From: Lachnospiraceae bacterium UBA3689
GTDB lineage: Bacteria; Bacillota; Clostridia; Lachnospirales; Lachnospiraceae
Direction of reading: 5' to 3'
DNA length: 64,000 nucleotides
NCBI GenBank assembly: GCA_002371465.1
Contig: DFIU01000018.1
Coordinates: 36,918-100,917, forward strand
Shown piece after piece: positions 29,201-35,755 of this stretch. The notes under the pieces were generated by a model. It ran no database searches, was not told the DNA's origin, and saw nothing but the letters and a program-made list of their open reading frames with translations. The position numbers were made by a program, and so were the translations under genes. Within the stretch, counting starts at the first letter, position 1, and every line of letters starts with the position of its first letter.

Positions 29201-29722
29201 GGACCCTTTCAGTTTCTTCATGAACTCCCTGTAGATGAGGGAGACGTCCTGCATCTTAAGATCAAAGGAAGCCGGGCGGTCCCCGCCTCCCTCGCCTGCC
29301 GCGGCAAGACTTTCCGGCGAATCGCCGTAGAGCATCAGCTCCGAGATCAGCGCCTTCATCTCCGCCAGGTTCTCCGGTCTTACGAGGTGGCTGCCGAAAT
29401 AGGCCAGCTTCTTCTTTTGCTCAAGTGCAATCTTCTCCAGCAGGAAGGTCTTGCCTATCTCCTCCAGGGGCTTTAAGGCATGAAACCCGATCTCCTGAAA
29501 GACCCGGTAGGCGAGCCGGTTAAAGCTCAGCACATCAATATTCATGATACCCCTGCCGGGATGAAGGTTGATCAGGTCCTTCTGCGTCTGCATGGTCGAC
29601 TGCTCCGGCACGATGACATAAAAGCGTCCGGTCGGATCTGCCAGACTTAAGTCAATAATCGTCTTAAGCGCCTTGGTCGTTTTCCCGGACCCGGAACTTC
29701 CGGTGATGATTGTCAAAGCCAT
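26243..29722 (-). CDS. addB: ATP-dependent helicase/deoxyribonuclease subunit AddB
   Basis: The 1159-residue protein starts with Walker A GSSGSGKTTKAL and has the AddB C-terminal nuclease (KIIDYKTGN). The four cysteines of the iron-sulphur staple are present: one in the RFCECEFKHF segment and three in CQFCDYKGIC near the end. It recognises Chi and cuts the second strand in the AddAB end-resection complex. It starts eight bases after rmuC and runs into addA. Confidence 0.95.
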   Translation of the reverse strand: MALTIITGSSGSGKTTKALKTIIDLSLADPTGRFYVIVPEQSTMQTQKDLINLHPGRGIMNIDVLSFNRLAYRVFQEIGFHALKPLEEIGKTFLLEKIALEQKKKLAYFGSHLVRPENLAEMKALISELMLYGDSPESLAAAGEGGGDRPASFDLKMQDVSLIYREFMKKLKGSLMTAEEVPDILCSVADRSEKLKDSVIVLDGFTGFTPIQLKLVEKLLGLTRDLYVTATLDQREDPFARVNPQNLFWLSHQMLRSLKDLADKTGTKIKPLIRLDEGKSRHQSSKELTFLERNLLRRDHAGWEGEITDIHIRVLKNPHREAEETARLIHSLVRRGYRYREIGVVSGDPATYSNYIRQVFGEWKIPYFLDEKRGILTNPFAEFIRAALAVCADSYRYESIFRLLKSGMTDFTDDEIEHLENYALGCGIRGKSKWRTDFSKLYRGQDPDELDQLNVLRKRVTDLLDPLADAFSKRGSTVRDKSLALYEFCVRSRAEEKLKERRDRFEAEGRQDLAREYDQVYPKIMSFLDKLVEVLGDEQISMSDYRDLVEAGLSEVRIGIIPPGSDMVLCGDLERSRLGEVRVLIVLGVNEGLIPKKQAAGGILSEADREKLETMKVRLKPTARRAMYIERFYLYLALTKPSEQLYLSFSKADPAGEALRPAFLIGVLQRLYPDLAIEEDLGGQPDLHLMDRVECADPDLALLTEGIQRIGEKLPGQDYQELFAWYRANPEFSDRADLLLRAAGSRKATDRIGQAAATALYGRDLVNSASRLERFCECEFKHFLQYGLRLRDRPDFSFSGMDRGSVIHDALDRYAKRMKEAGKSWEDGRGDDAERFHLAQDLTRQAVEDNGSQVLFDSERSKYSIYRMTELVDQALKRLSDQLEAGDFHVEETEAEFRQTADLNVRLAEDGEGARMTLTGKIDRIDTCEDEEGRTLVKIIDYKTGNVEFDLSRVYYGLQMQLVLYLNEALEKLRKEGRQAVPAGIFYCRIKDPVVRIEPGDSKEQIEQKLLDSIKASGILLKDETVIRHLDRRMAEDGEGQSHFYPVGRKKKGRGFLASSKLVDPEAFETLGTYVRHKVQKSAELILNGQADVNPYRIGSSQTACQFCDYKGICGFDLRIPGYRYRDLKKLNHDEILEKMANGEDDREDEMDDRPAEGH

Positions 29723-29730
29723 CCGCTTCC

Positions 29731-31026
29731 TTACCTTTCCCCTTCCTCCGGTTCTTCTCCGAAGTCAGGCAGCTCATCGGCGGTCCCGGTCAGGTCGATG
29801 ATCCGCTCCGCCTCTTCCTGGTCGAGTTCCCCGATCTGCTTCATCCTTCTGGTGATAATCTGCGTCCTGTGGTGCAGCTTATCGGCGGAAGAGACCGCCT
29901 CCGACAGCTTCTTCTGGGTCTTCTGGACCTCCAGGTCCATCCTGCCGAACTGGGTCTTGACCGCCTCCAGCAGCTTCATCACTTCCACGCTCTTTTTTGA
30001 GAGGGCGATGTTCCGAAAACCTGCCTGCAGGCTGTTTAAGATCGCCGTGATGGTCGTCGGTCCCGCTATGATAATGCCCATCTCCTGGCACTTCTCCGCC
30101 AGCCCGTCGATGCGGAGGACCTCCGCGTAAAGCCCCTCCGTCGGCAGGAACATAATGGCATAGTTGGTCGTGCGGGGCGGAGCCAGATATTTGTCGCGGA
30201 TGGTCCTCGCCTCATCTAAAATCCGACCTTTCAGCTGACCGATGCCGGCACTCAGAGCTTCGGCATCCCCCTGCTCCGCCGCGTCCGCGATCCGATTGTA
30301 GAGATCGGACGGAAACTTGGAATCGATCGGCATGAGAGCCGTGTCCTCCCCATCGGCAGATGGGAATTTCACGGCGAATTCAACCCGATCTCCCGAGTTC
30401 TTCTTGGTCGCGATATTTTCCTCGTACTGGGACCGGGTCAGGGTCTGCTCCAGGATGCGGCCCAGCTGCACCTCCCCCCAGGTCCCCCGGGTCTTGACAT
30501 TTGACAGGGTCTTATTTAGATCCGTCACGCCCTCGGAGAGATGTTCCAGCTCCCCCAGGGACCGGTAGAGATTGCCCAGCTGCTCCCCGATTGTCTTGAA
30601 GTTCTGGTCCAGCCGCTCATTGAGAGAGTGGTCCAGCTTCTCGCTCACCGTCCCCCGAATCTGGTCCAGCTTTTCCTCGTTGGACCGACGGAGCCGCTCG
30701 GTCGTAACCGTCAGGGTCCTCACCATGCGGTCCTGCATGCCAGCCAGGGCGTCCGTCTGCAGATTGGAGGCATTCAGGAGCTGGTCGGACTGGGTCTTCA
30801 GCCCCTTCCTAAGGGTATCCGAGACCTCGCTTCTAAGTCTTGAGTTAAATTCCGCGCTCGACCGCATACTGCTGTCCACCTGGCTCTGCAGCCGGATCAG
30901 GTCCTCGTGAATCTGCCTGCTGCCGCCCCTTTGGGATAATTTAGCCTGCCGCACCAGGACCAGGATCAGTAAGATCAGGACCAGCAGCAAAAGGACGCTG
31001 ATCACCACCATCTGTATTGTCGTCAT
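29731..31026 (-). CDS. rmuC: DNA recombination protein RmuC
   Basis: The 431-residue protein has an N-terminal membrane helix (VVISVLLLLVLILLILVLV), a long coiled coil (residues 35-160) and the RmuC nuclease-like domain (KTRGTWGEVQLGRILEQ, DSKFPSDLY, NYAIMFLPTEGLYAE). RmuC proteins limit inversions and suppress rearrangements at repeats. AGGGGGA precedes the start. Its position directly before addB-addA makes a DNA-end-processing operon. Confidence 0.92.
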   Translation of the reverse strand: MTTIQMVVISVLLLLVLILLILVLVRQAKLSQRGGSRQIHEDLIRLQSQVDSSMRSSAEFNSRLRSEVSDTLRKGLKTQSDQLLNASNLQTDALAGMQDRMVRTLTVTTERLRRSNEEKLDQIRGTVSEKLDHSLNERLDQNFKTIGEQLGNLYRSLGELEHLSEGVTDLNKTLSNVKTRGTWGEVQLGRILEQTLTRSQYEENIATKKNSGDRVEFAVKFPSADGEDTALMPIDSKFPSDLYNRIADAAEQGDAEALSAGIGQLKGRILDEARTIRDKYLAPPRTTNYAIMFLPTEGLYAEVLRIDGLAEKCQEMGIIIAGPTTITAILNSLQAGFRNIALSKKSVEVMKLLEAVKTQFGRMDLEVQKTQKKLSEAVSSADKLHHRTQIITRRMKQIGELDQEEAERIIDLTGTADELPDFGEEPEEGER

Positions 31027-31186
31027 GAATCCCCCTTATTCGCTTCAAGCTTTGCTTCATTATACTCCGAACACACGTTCCTGTCCAGTCATCCTCTCCG
31101 CCCCATGTGACCATCCCTCTTCCAGAGAGCAGATCCTTTAACATAATGAAAGAGAACTTCTATCGCTCCCCTTACGATTCGTCTAA

Positions 31187-31232
31187 TAAAAAATCCCCGA
31201 AAGCAGCCTTAGATCAGACTGCTTTTGGGGAT
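31187..31232 (-). terminator. Intrinsic terminator after asnS
   Basis: A 14-base stem (ATCCCCGAAAGCAG / CTGCTTTTGGGGAT, one wobble) is followed by six Ts on the minus strand. It lies 107 bases after the asnS stop. The remainder of the 31027-31338 gap shows no other feature that I can support. Confidence 0.85.
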
Positions 31233-31338
31233 CCGTACTTGTAGAGATATGACTTATTCCTGAAACGATATTTTCCCTTTTACTTGAGCTTTTGACTGCT
31301 TTTTCCAGCGACCTGCCCTGATCAGCCTGCCAGCTTCT

Positions 31339-32733
31339 TTACAGCTCGCAGTTGCCGACCGTTCTGGGGAAGGGCAGGACGTCGCGGATATTCTGCATGC
31401 CGGTGATGTACATGACGGCGCGCTCAAAACCGAGACCAAAGCCCGCGTGACGGGTCGTTCCGTAGCGGCGCAGGTCCAGATAGAACTGGTACTGGTCAAG
31501 ACTCATGTCCAGTTCCTTCATTCTTGCCAGCAGCTTGTCGTAGTCCTCTTCACGCTGGGAGCCGCCGATGATCTCTCCAATGCCGGGAACCAGACAGTCC
31601 ACAGCCGCAACGGTCCTGCCGTCAGGATTCTGCTTCATATAAAATGCTTTGCACTCCTTGGGATAGTCGGTGACAAAGACCGGCTTCTTAAAGATCTGCT
31701 CGGTCAGATACCGCTCATGCTCGGTCTGCAGCTCCGCTCCCCACTCCGGCTTGTAGTCGAAGTCCTGACCGGATTCCTGAAGCAGGCGAATGGCCTCGGT
31801 ATAGGTGATACGGCCGAAGTCGTTGCTGACCACGTTGCGGAGGCGGCCCAAAAGCCCCTTGTCGACAAACTGGTTGAAGAACTTCATTTCCTCCGGGGCC
31901 TCTTCCAGCACATAGTTGATGATATATTTGAGCATGGCCTCGGCGCAGTCCATATCATCTTCCAGATCGGCAAAGGCGATCTCCGGCTCGATCATCCAGA
32001 ATTCGGCGGCGTGGCGCGTCGTATTGGAATTCTCCGCCCGGAAGGTCGGTCCAAAGGTGTAAATGTTGCGGAAGGCCTGGGCAAAGGTCTCGCCCTGCAT
32101 CTGACCGGAAACGGTCAGATTGGTCGCCTTGCCGAAAAAATCCTGGGAGTAGTCGATCTTACCCTCTTCCGTCCTGGGGACGTTGTTCAGGTCCAGGGTC
32201 GTAACCTGGAACATCTCGCCCGCTCCTTCCGCGTCAGAGCCCGTGATGAGGGGGGTATGGACATAGACAAAGCCCTGGTCCTGGAAGAACTTGTGAATGG
32301 CGTAGGCAATCAGGGAACGAACGCGGAAAGCCGCCTGGAAGGTGTTGGTGCGAGCCCTCAAATGGGGAATGGTCCTAAGGAATTCCATGCCGTGGCGCTT
32401 TTTTTGAAGCGGGTAATCCGGCGTGGATTCGCCCTCCACGGTGACGGTCTCAGCCTGAATCTCAAAGGGCTGCTTGGCATTCGGAGTAGCGACCAGGGTG
32501 CCGGTCACAATGATGGCGGAGCCGACATTGAGGTGAGCGATTTCCCCATAATTGTCCATGCTGTCATGGATGACGACCTGCAGGGTCTGAAAGCAGGTCC
32601 CATCGTGAAGGACAACGAAACCGAAGGACCTGGAATCGCGGATTGACCGGATCCAGCCGCCGACGGACACCTGTTTGCCGATATATTGCTCTGTTTCTTT
32701 AAAAAGCTCTTTTACTGTAACGAGACTCTCCAT
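31339..32733 (-). CDS. asnS: Asparaginyl-tRNA synthetase
   Basis: This 464-residue class II synthetase has an OB-fold anticodon domain first (residues about 15-110, [19 protein letters not shown]) and the catalytic core after it ([25 protein letters not shown] for motif 2, [15 protein letters not shown] for motif 3). It charges tRNA-Asn directly. The CGGAGG ribosome site and a promoter 40-65 bases upstream are visible. No T-box leader is present in the short 5' region. Confidence 0.96.
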   Translation of the reverse strand: MESLVTVKELFKETEQYIGKQVSVGGWIRSIRDSRSFGFVVLHDGTCFQTLQVVIHDSMDNYGEIAHLNVGSAIIVTGTLVATPNAKQPFEIQAETVTVEGESTPDYPLQKKRHGMEFLRTIPHLRARTNTFQAAFRVRSLIAYAIHKFFQDQGFVYVHTPLITGSDAEGAGEMFQVTTLDLNNVPRTEEGKIDYSQDFFGKATNLTVSGQMQGETFAQAFRNIYTFGPTFRAENSNTTRHAAEFWMIEPEIAFADLEDDMDCAEAMLKYIINYVLEEAPEEMKFFNQFVDKGLLGRLRNVVSNDFGRITYTEAIRLLQESGQDFDYKPEWGAELQTEHERYLTEQIFKKPVFVTDYPKECKAFYMKQNPDGRTVAAVDCLVPGIGEIIGGSQREEDYDKLLARMKELDMSLDQYQFYLDLRRYGTTRHAGFGLGFERAVMYITGMQNIRDVLPFPRTVGNCEL

Positions 32734-32771
32734 GATCTGAACCTCCGATAAAAGTCAAAATGAACCTATTT

Positions 32772-32800
32772 ATTATACGTTGAAGCTCCGGAATTGTCTA
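32772..32800 (-). promoter_or_regulatory. asnS promoter
   Basis: TAGACA (32795-32800), a 17-base spacer and TATAAT (32772-32777) on the minus strand, 39 bases before the asnS start. Confidence 0.7.
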
Positions 32801-32808
32801 GAATCGGG
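32772..32808. repeat. Copy A of promoter-region repeat flanking the serpin
   Basis: This 37-base block spans the asnS -10 and -35 boxes. It resembles 34289-34326 in the same orientation: ATTATAyGTT at one end and TGTCyAGAATCGGG at the other, with a diverged middle. Confidence 0.55.
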
Positions 32809-32844
32809 GGAAATTTTCCTGACAGACCACATGTCCGCCTCCGG

Positions 32845-34209
32845 TTACAGATTTTTGATCATTCCCGCAAAGATAGCGGAGCCGTCCGCACCGGTGATAA
32901 CGAACAGGAATGGCCGATCCAGCACGAAGTCCAGCGTTTCCTCCGATGGAGGAGCCGCTGTCGCCGCCAGATCCAGTTCCGTATAGGCCGCGCCGGTGAC
33001 ACCGTTCTCATCGACTTCAACCGCTGCCGCGTGTTCCGCCTTGCCAAGATACAGGTCTTCAGCGTTCTCTGTCAGAGGTGAAAAATCCGCCCGATCCGGA
33101 TCCAGAACATCTTTTACTCCCAACTGCTTCAGCACTTCCAAAAGATCCGTTTTCTCATGCACCTTAAATTTCGGCACCGACAGGTGGACATCCAGATCCT
33201 TCCATTCGTCTGTTTCATCCTCGCCGCAGGCTGCCGCTTTCAGCACAGCGGGATCATTCGCCAGATCCATCACGGAGGCTCCCGTCTCAGGCAGATAAAA
33301 ATACATTCCTCCGCTGTCCCAAAGGCTCAGCCCCACGGCTGTGAAATTCTCCGTCCGGCAGACACTCATCCGGTCAGAGCGGTGCATCATCTCCACAGTA
33401 CTGTCCCCGGCGGTTCCGTGGAAGGTTTCTTTCGTGTCCGCCTCCTTTCGGAACTTGTCCGTCCAGTCTGCGCGATAGTAAATCGAAGAAATCACCGCCA
33501 GAACCGTATCCCGGTCGAGTTTCATTCCCTTCGCATCTTCTTTCAGCAGACCGCCGGTATGTTCCTCCGTCCATCTCTGCAGCGCCCTGCTCATCTCAGG
33601 CGACGCGGGGTCGCCCCGGAAAGAGTCCGCATAATACTGCTCTCCCAGCCTTTTCAGGATCTCTTCCTTATAGGGAATCGAATCTTTCAGCCAGATCGAA
33701 TTTGCCGGCAGGCTTTTCAACACAGGAGTATCGACGGAATTGCTTTCCCAAAGTGCCTCCACCCTCTCCCGGAGAGCCTTCAGATCAGATGTTTCCAGAA
33801 AATCAAGGAGCTGCGAACGGGTGCTGCCTTTCGAAGTCTCCGCCAGCAGGGAAAAGGCAAACCAGGTGTTGAGCGGGGAAAATACCGCATTTTCATCGCT
33901 GTCATCTTTCGTTCCCAGAATCTCCCGCATCATTTTCCTATAGTATGCGTTCATCTCCTCCCGGTACTTCGCGGCAGTATCAACCTTGTCCTCGTAGGTC
34001 TTAAACCAGGCCTCCCGCTCCTCGCTGTCCATAAATCTCCCGGCACGCATACCCTTCGCGATGGCAGCCGGTCGTGCCGCCTTCGTCCGCTTCGGACTCC
34101 GGAACAGGCGCGGCACCAATACAGCAGCCAAGGCAGCCGTGGACAGAACCGCCGCAGCCAAGATCACTGTCACAAGTTTTCTCCGCGACAGGCGCTTTCT
34201 ATGTTTCAT
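32845..34209 (-). CDS. Serpin-family serine protease inhibitor, membrane-anchored or secreted
   Basis: The 454-residue protein has an N-terminal Arg/Lys-rich head and one hydrophobic segment (about residues 10-33, signal or anchor). The complete serpin fold follows: VFSPLNTWFAFSLLAETSKGSTRSQLL, NSIWLKDSI, a strand-rich centre, and DRPFLFVITGADGSAIFAGMI. The hinge VDENGVTGAAYT (residues about 399-410) has small residues at P12-P10, but Val at P14 and Tyr at P9 are not ideal. The scissile region is ELDLAATAAPP, giving Thr or Ala near P1 and suggesting an elastase- or subtilisin-like target. It has its own promoter. Serpins are sporadic in bacteria, so transfer is possible. Confidence 0.92.
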   Translation of the reverse strand: MKHRKRLSRRKLVTVILAAAVLSTAALAAVLVPRLFRSPKRTKAARPAAIAKGMRAGRFMDSEEREAWFKTYEDKVDTAAKYREEMNAYYRKMMREILGTKDDSDENAVFSPLNTWFAFSLLAETSKGSTRSQLLDFLETSDLKALRERVEALWESNSVDTPVLKSLPANSIWLKDSIPYKEEILKRLGEQYYADSFRGDPASPEMSRALQRWTEEHTGGLLKEDAKGMKLDRDTVLAVISSIYYRADWTDKFRKEADTKETFHGTAGDSTVEMMHRSDRMSVCRTENFTAVGLSLWDSGGMYFYLPETGASVMDLANDPAVLKAAACGEDETDEWKDLDVHLSVPKFKVHEKTDLLEVLKQLGVKDVLDPDRADFSPLTENAEDLYLGKAEHAAAVEVDENGVTGAAYTELDLAATAAPPSEETLDFVLDRPFLFVITGADGSAIFAGMIKNL

Positions 34210-34288
34210 ACGAGCCTCCTCTCTACGCTTTATACATCCTGTGCAAACGCGGCTTCTCTCCCCGCGACACAGGTTCCCTGTCTATTCC

Positions 34289-34318
34289 ATTATATGTTAC
34301 AGGAAACAAAACTGTCCA
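34289..34318 (-). promoter_or_regulatory. Serpin promoter
   Basis: TGGACA (34313-34318), an 18-base spacer and a perfect TATAAT (34289-34294) on the minus strand, about 80 bases before the serpin start, which has its own AGAGGAGG site. Confidence 0.65.
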
Positions 34319-34326
34319 GAATCGGG
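34289..34326. repeat. Copy B of promoter-region repeat flanking the serpin
   Basis: This 38-base block upstream of the serpin matches copy A at 32772-32808 in its outer parts and in orientation. The two copies bracket the serpin gene as imperfect direct repeats. Confidence 0.55.
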
Positions 34327-34364
34327 AAAATGTCTGCTTCCAAACGATTTTATGTCCGCAGGAA

Positions 34365-34393
34365 TTGACAAGTTCATCAAATCAGATTATGAT
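34365..34393 (+). promoter_or_regulatory. thiT promoter
   Basis: TTGACA (34365-34370), a 17-base spacer and TATGAT (34388-34393). Transcription would start about ten bases before the riboswitch. Confidence 0.75.
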
Positions 34394-34410
34394 TTTGATG
34401 TTGCGACATG

Positions 34411-34505
34411 CAGCGCCAAGGGGAGCCCGCTGAAGCGAGCTGAGAGTGAGTTGTTTAACTCAGACCCGGAACCTGATTTGGATAATGCCAACGTAGGGAC
34501 ATATC
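34411..34505 (+). promoter_or_regulatory. TPP riboswitch (THI element)
   Basis: The conserved aptamer blocks are present in order: GGGGAGCCC, GCTGAGAGTGAG, then ACCCGGAACCTGATTTGGAT and AATGCCAACGTAGGGA. This is the thiamine pyrophosphate aptamer. It is followed by a terminator hairpin and then thiT, so bound TPP should cause premature termination. Confidence 0.96.
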
Positions 34506-34527
34506 GAGACTGAAGAACAGACCTTTT

Positions 34528-34565
34528 CAGCGGACATGCCTTTCGTGCATGTCCGCTGTTTTTTA
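34528..34565 (+). terminator. Expression-platform terminator of the TPP riboswitch
   Basis: A perfect 12-base stem (CAGCGGACATGC/GCATGTCCGCTG) with a seven-base loop and six Ts lies 22 bases after the aptamer and 24 before the thiT start. Confidence 0.92.
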
Positions 34566-34588
34566 TTATCTTATAAAGGAGGTCTATC

Positions 34589-35239
34589 ATGAAACTTTTT
34601 GTCAACGGGGACGGCGGGCTGACCACCGCCGGTTATGCGGGCGCAGCCGTCCTGATCTTTCTCATCCTGATCGTCATTTCCGCCATCGGCGGCAGGGGCA
34701 AAAAGATCAGCGCCAGGATCCTTGCCTGCTCGGCGGCTGCCATCGCCCTCGCCTTTGTCTGCTCCTTCATCGCCATTTTCCACATGCCCATGGGCGGGTC
34801 CGTCACCCTCTTTTCCATGCTCTTTATCACCCTGATCGGTTATTGGTACGGTCCGGCAATCGGCATCATGGGCGGCGTCGCCTACGGTCTGCTCCAGCTG
34901 ATCCAGGATCCCTATATCGTCTCCCTGCCCCAGATGGTGGTTGACTATCTCTTCGCCTTCGGTGCCCTGGGTCTGTCCGGCTTTTTCTCGGGCAGCCGCC
35001 ATGGACTCATGAAGGGCTACCTCGCCGGCGTCATCGGCCGCTTTGTCTTCTCGGTTCTCTCCGGCGTCATCTTCTTTGCGGATTACGCTCCCAAGGGCAT
35101 GAATCCCTTTGTCTACTCTGTCTCCTATAATGGCGCCTACCTGGCTGCCGAAGCTGCCATCACCATCATCGTTCTTTTAGTTCCGGCTGTCAGCCGCGCT
35201 CTTGCCAATGTCAAGAACCTGGCTGCTGCCGACCGGTAA
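34589..35239 (+). CDS. thiT: Energy-coupled thiamine transporter ThiT
   Basis: The 216-residue membrane protein with about six helices is the substrate-binding S-component of an ECF transporter. It resembles ThiT in VSLPQMVVDYLFAFGALGLSG, the GRFVFSVLSGVIFFADYAP segment and SVSYNGAYLAAE. The TPP riboswitch directly upstream independently supports thiamine as the ligand. The energising EcfA/A'/T genes are not in this window, as is usual for group II ECF systems. AAAGGAGG precedes the start. The N-terminal helix (residues 12-31) is somewhat longer than usual. Confidence 0.94.
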   Translation: MKLFVNGDGGLTTAGYAGAAVLIFLILIVISAIGGRGKKISARILACSAAAIALAFVCSFIAIFHMPMGGSVTLFSMLFITLIGYWYGPAIGIMGGVAYGLLQLIQDPYIVSLPQMVVDYLFAFGALGLSGFFSGSRHGLMKGYLAGVIGRFVFSVLSGVIFFADYAPKGMNPFVYSVSYNGAYLAAEAAITIIVLLVPAVSRALANVKNLAAADR

Positions 35240-35271
35240 GAGTCAAGTTCCTGCAGCTCTTTTGGGCCCCT

Positions 35272-35652
35272 TTACTGATCCGGTTTTTTATAACTGACGA
35301 AATCGTAGCTTTCTAAAATTTCGCAGAATTTTAAGAGCCGGTCGTAGAGGGGCTCCGCTTTTTTCCCAAACTGCCGTCCCAAAGCGTAGGCAATCTTTTC
35401 GATATTGGTCTGCCCATCCATCTGGTTCCAGATAAAACTGCCGACATCATCCAGATGAACATAAGAAATTCGCGGTTTTTTAAAGAGCTTCTGGGCGATC
35501 CAGTTCATCTTTCCCTTATTTTCAATGCTGAGCGTTACCTTGCCCTTTTCATCCTTACTCCAGTCCCGGATCTTATCCGCCCGGATCACCGGAATATACT
35601 GTTTGTAAATCTCAATAATCTGATCCCTTGTCAATTTTGTTTTCTTAGCCAT
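35272..35652 (-). CDS. PqqD-family protein
   Basis: The 126-residue product has an unfamiliar basic N-terminal half (residues 1-60), then a PqqD-like winged domain (LDDVGSFIWNQMDGQTNIEKIAYALG...LLKFCEILESYDFV). PqqD-type domains bind leader peptides of ribosomal peptides and hand them to radical SAM partners, but many orphan forms exist in Firmicutes with unknown role. No precursor peptide or radical SAM gene is adjacent. It is convergent with thiT. Confidence 0.8.
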   Translation of the reverse strand: MAKKTKLTRDQIIEIYKQYIPVIRADKIRDWSKDEKGKVTLSIENKGKMNWIAQKLFKKPRISYVHLDDVGSFIWNQMDGQTNIEKIAYALGRQFGKKAEPLYDRLLKFCEILESYDFVSYKKPDQ

Positions 35653-35684
35653 AGGTCAAATCCCATTCCTTATCAGATGAAAAA

Positions 35685-35726
35685 CACGCACCGAAAGCTG
35701 GTTCATAAGCCTTCCTTCGGTGCGTG
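35685..35726 (-). terminator. Terminator after the OPT transporter gene
   Basis: Arms CACGCACCGAA and TTCGGTGCGTG form an 11-base perfect stem followed on the minus strand by TTTTTC. It lies 30 bases after the stop at 35756. Confidence 0.8.
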
Positions 35727-35755
35727 CTTCTATGTTCATTTCCTATCCGAGGACC

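Noticed and set aside
31447..32646. Plus-strand frame of 399 codons opposite asnS
   Set aside because: The minus strand has an unmistakable asparaginyl-tRNA synthetase; the plus frame lacks any motif.
32734..32844. Possible T-box leader in front of asnS
   Set aside because: The leader is only about 30-40 bases and lacks the T-box core and specifier stem.
33157..34368. Plus-strand frame of 403 codons opposite the serpin
   Set aside because: Rich in His, Arg and Pro with no family pattern; the serpin on the minus strand explains the sequence.
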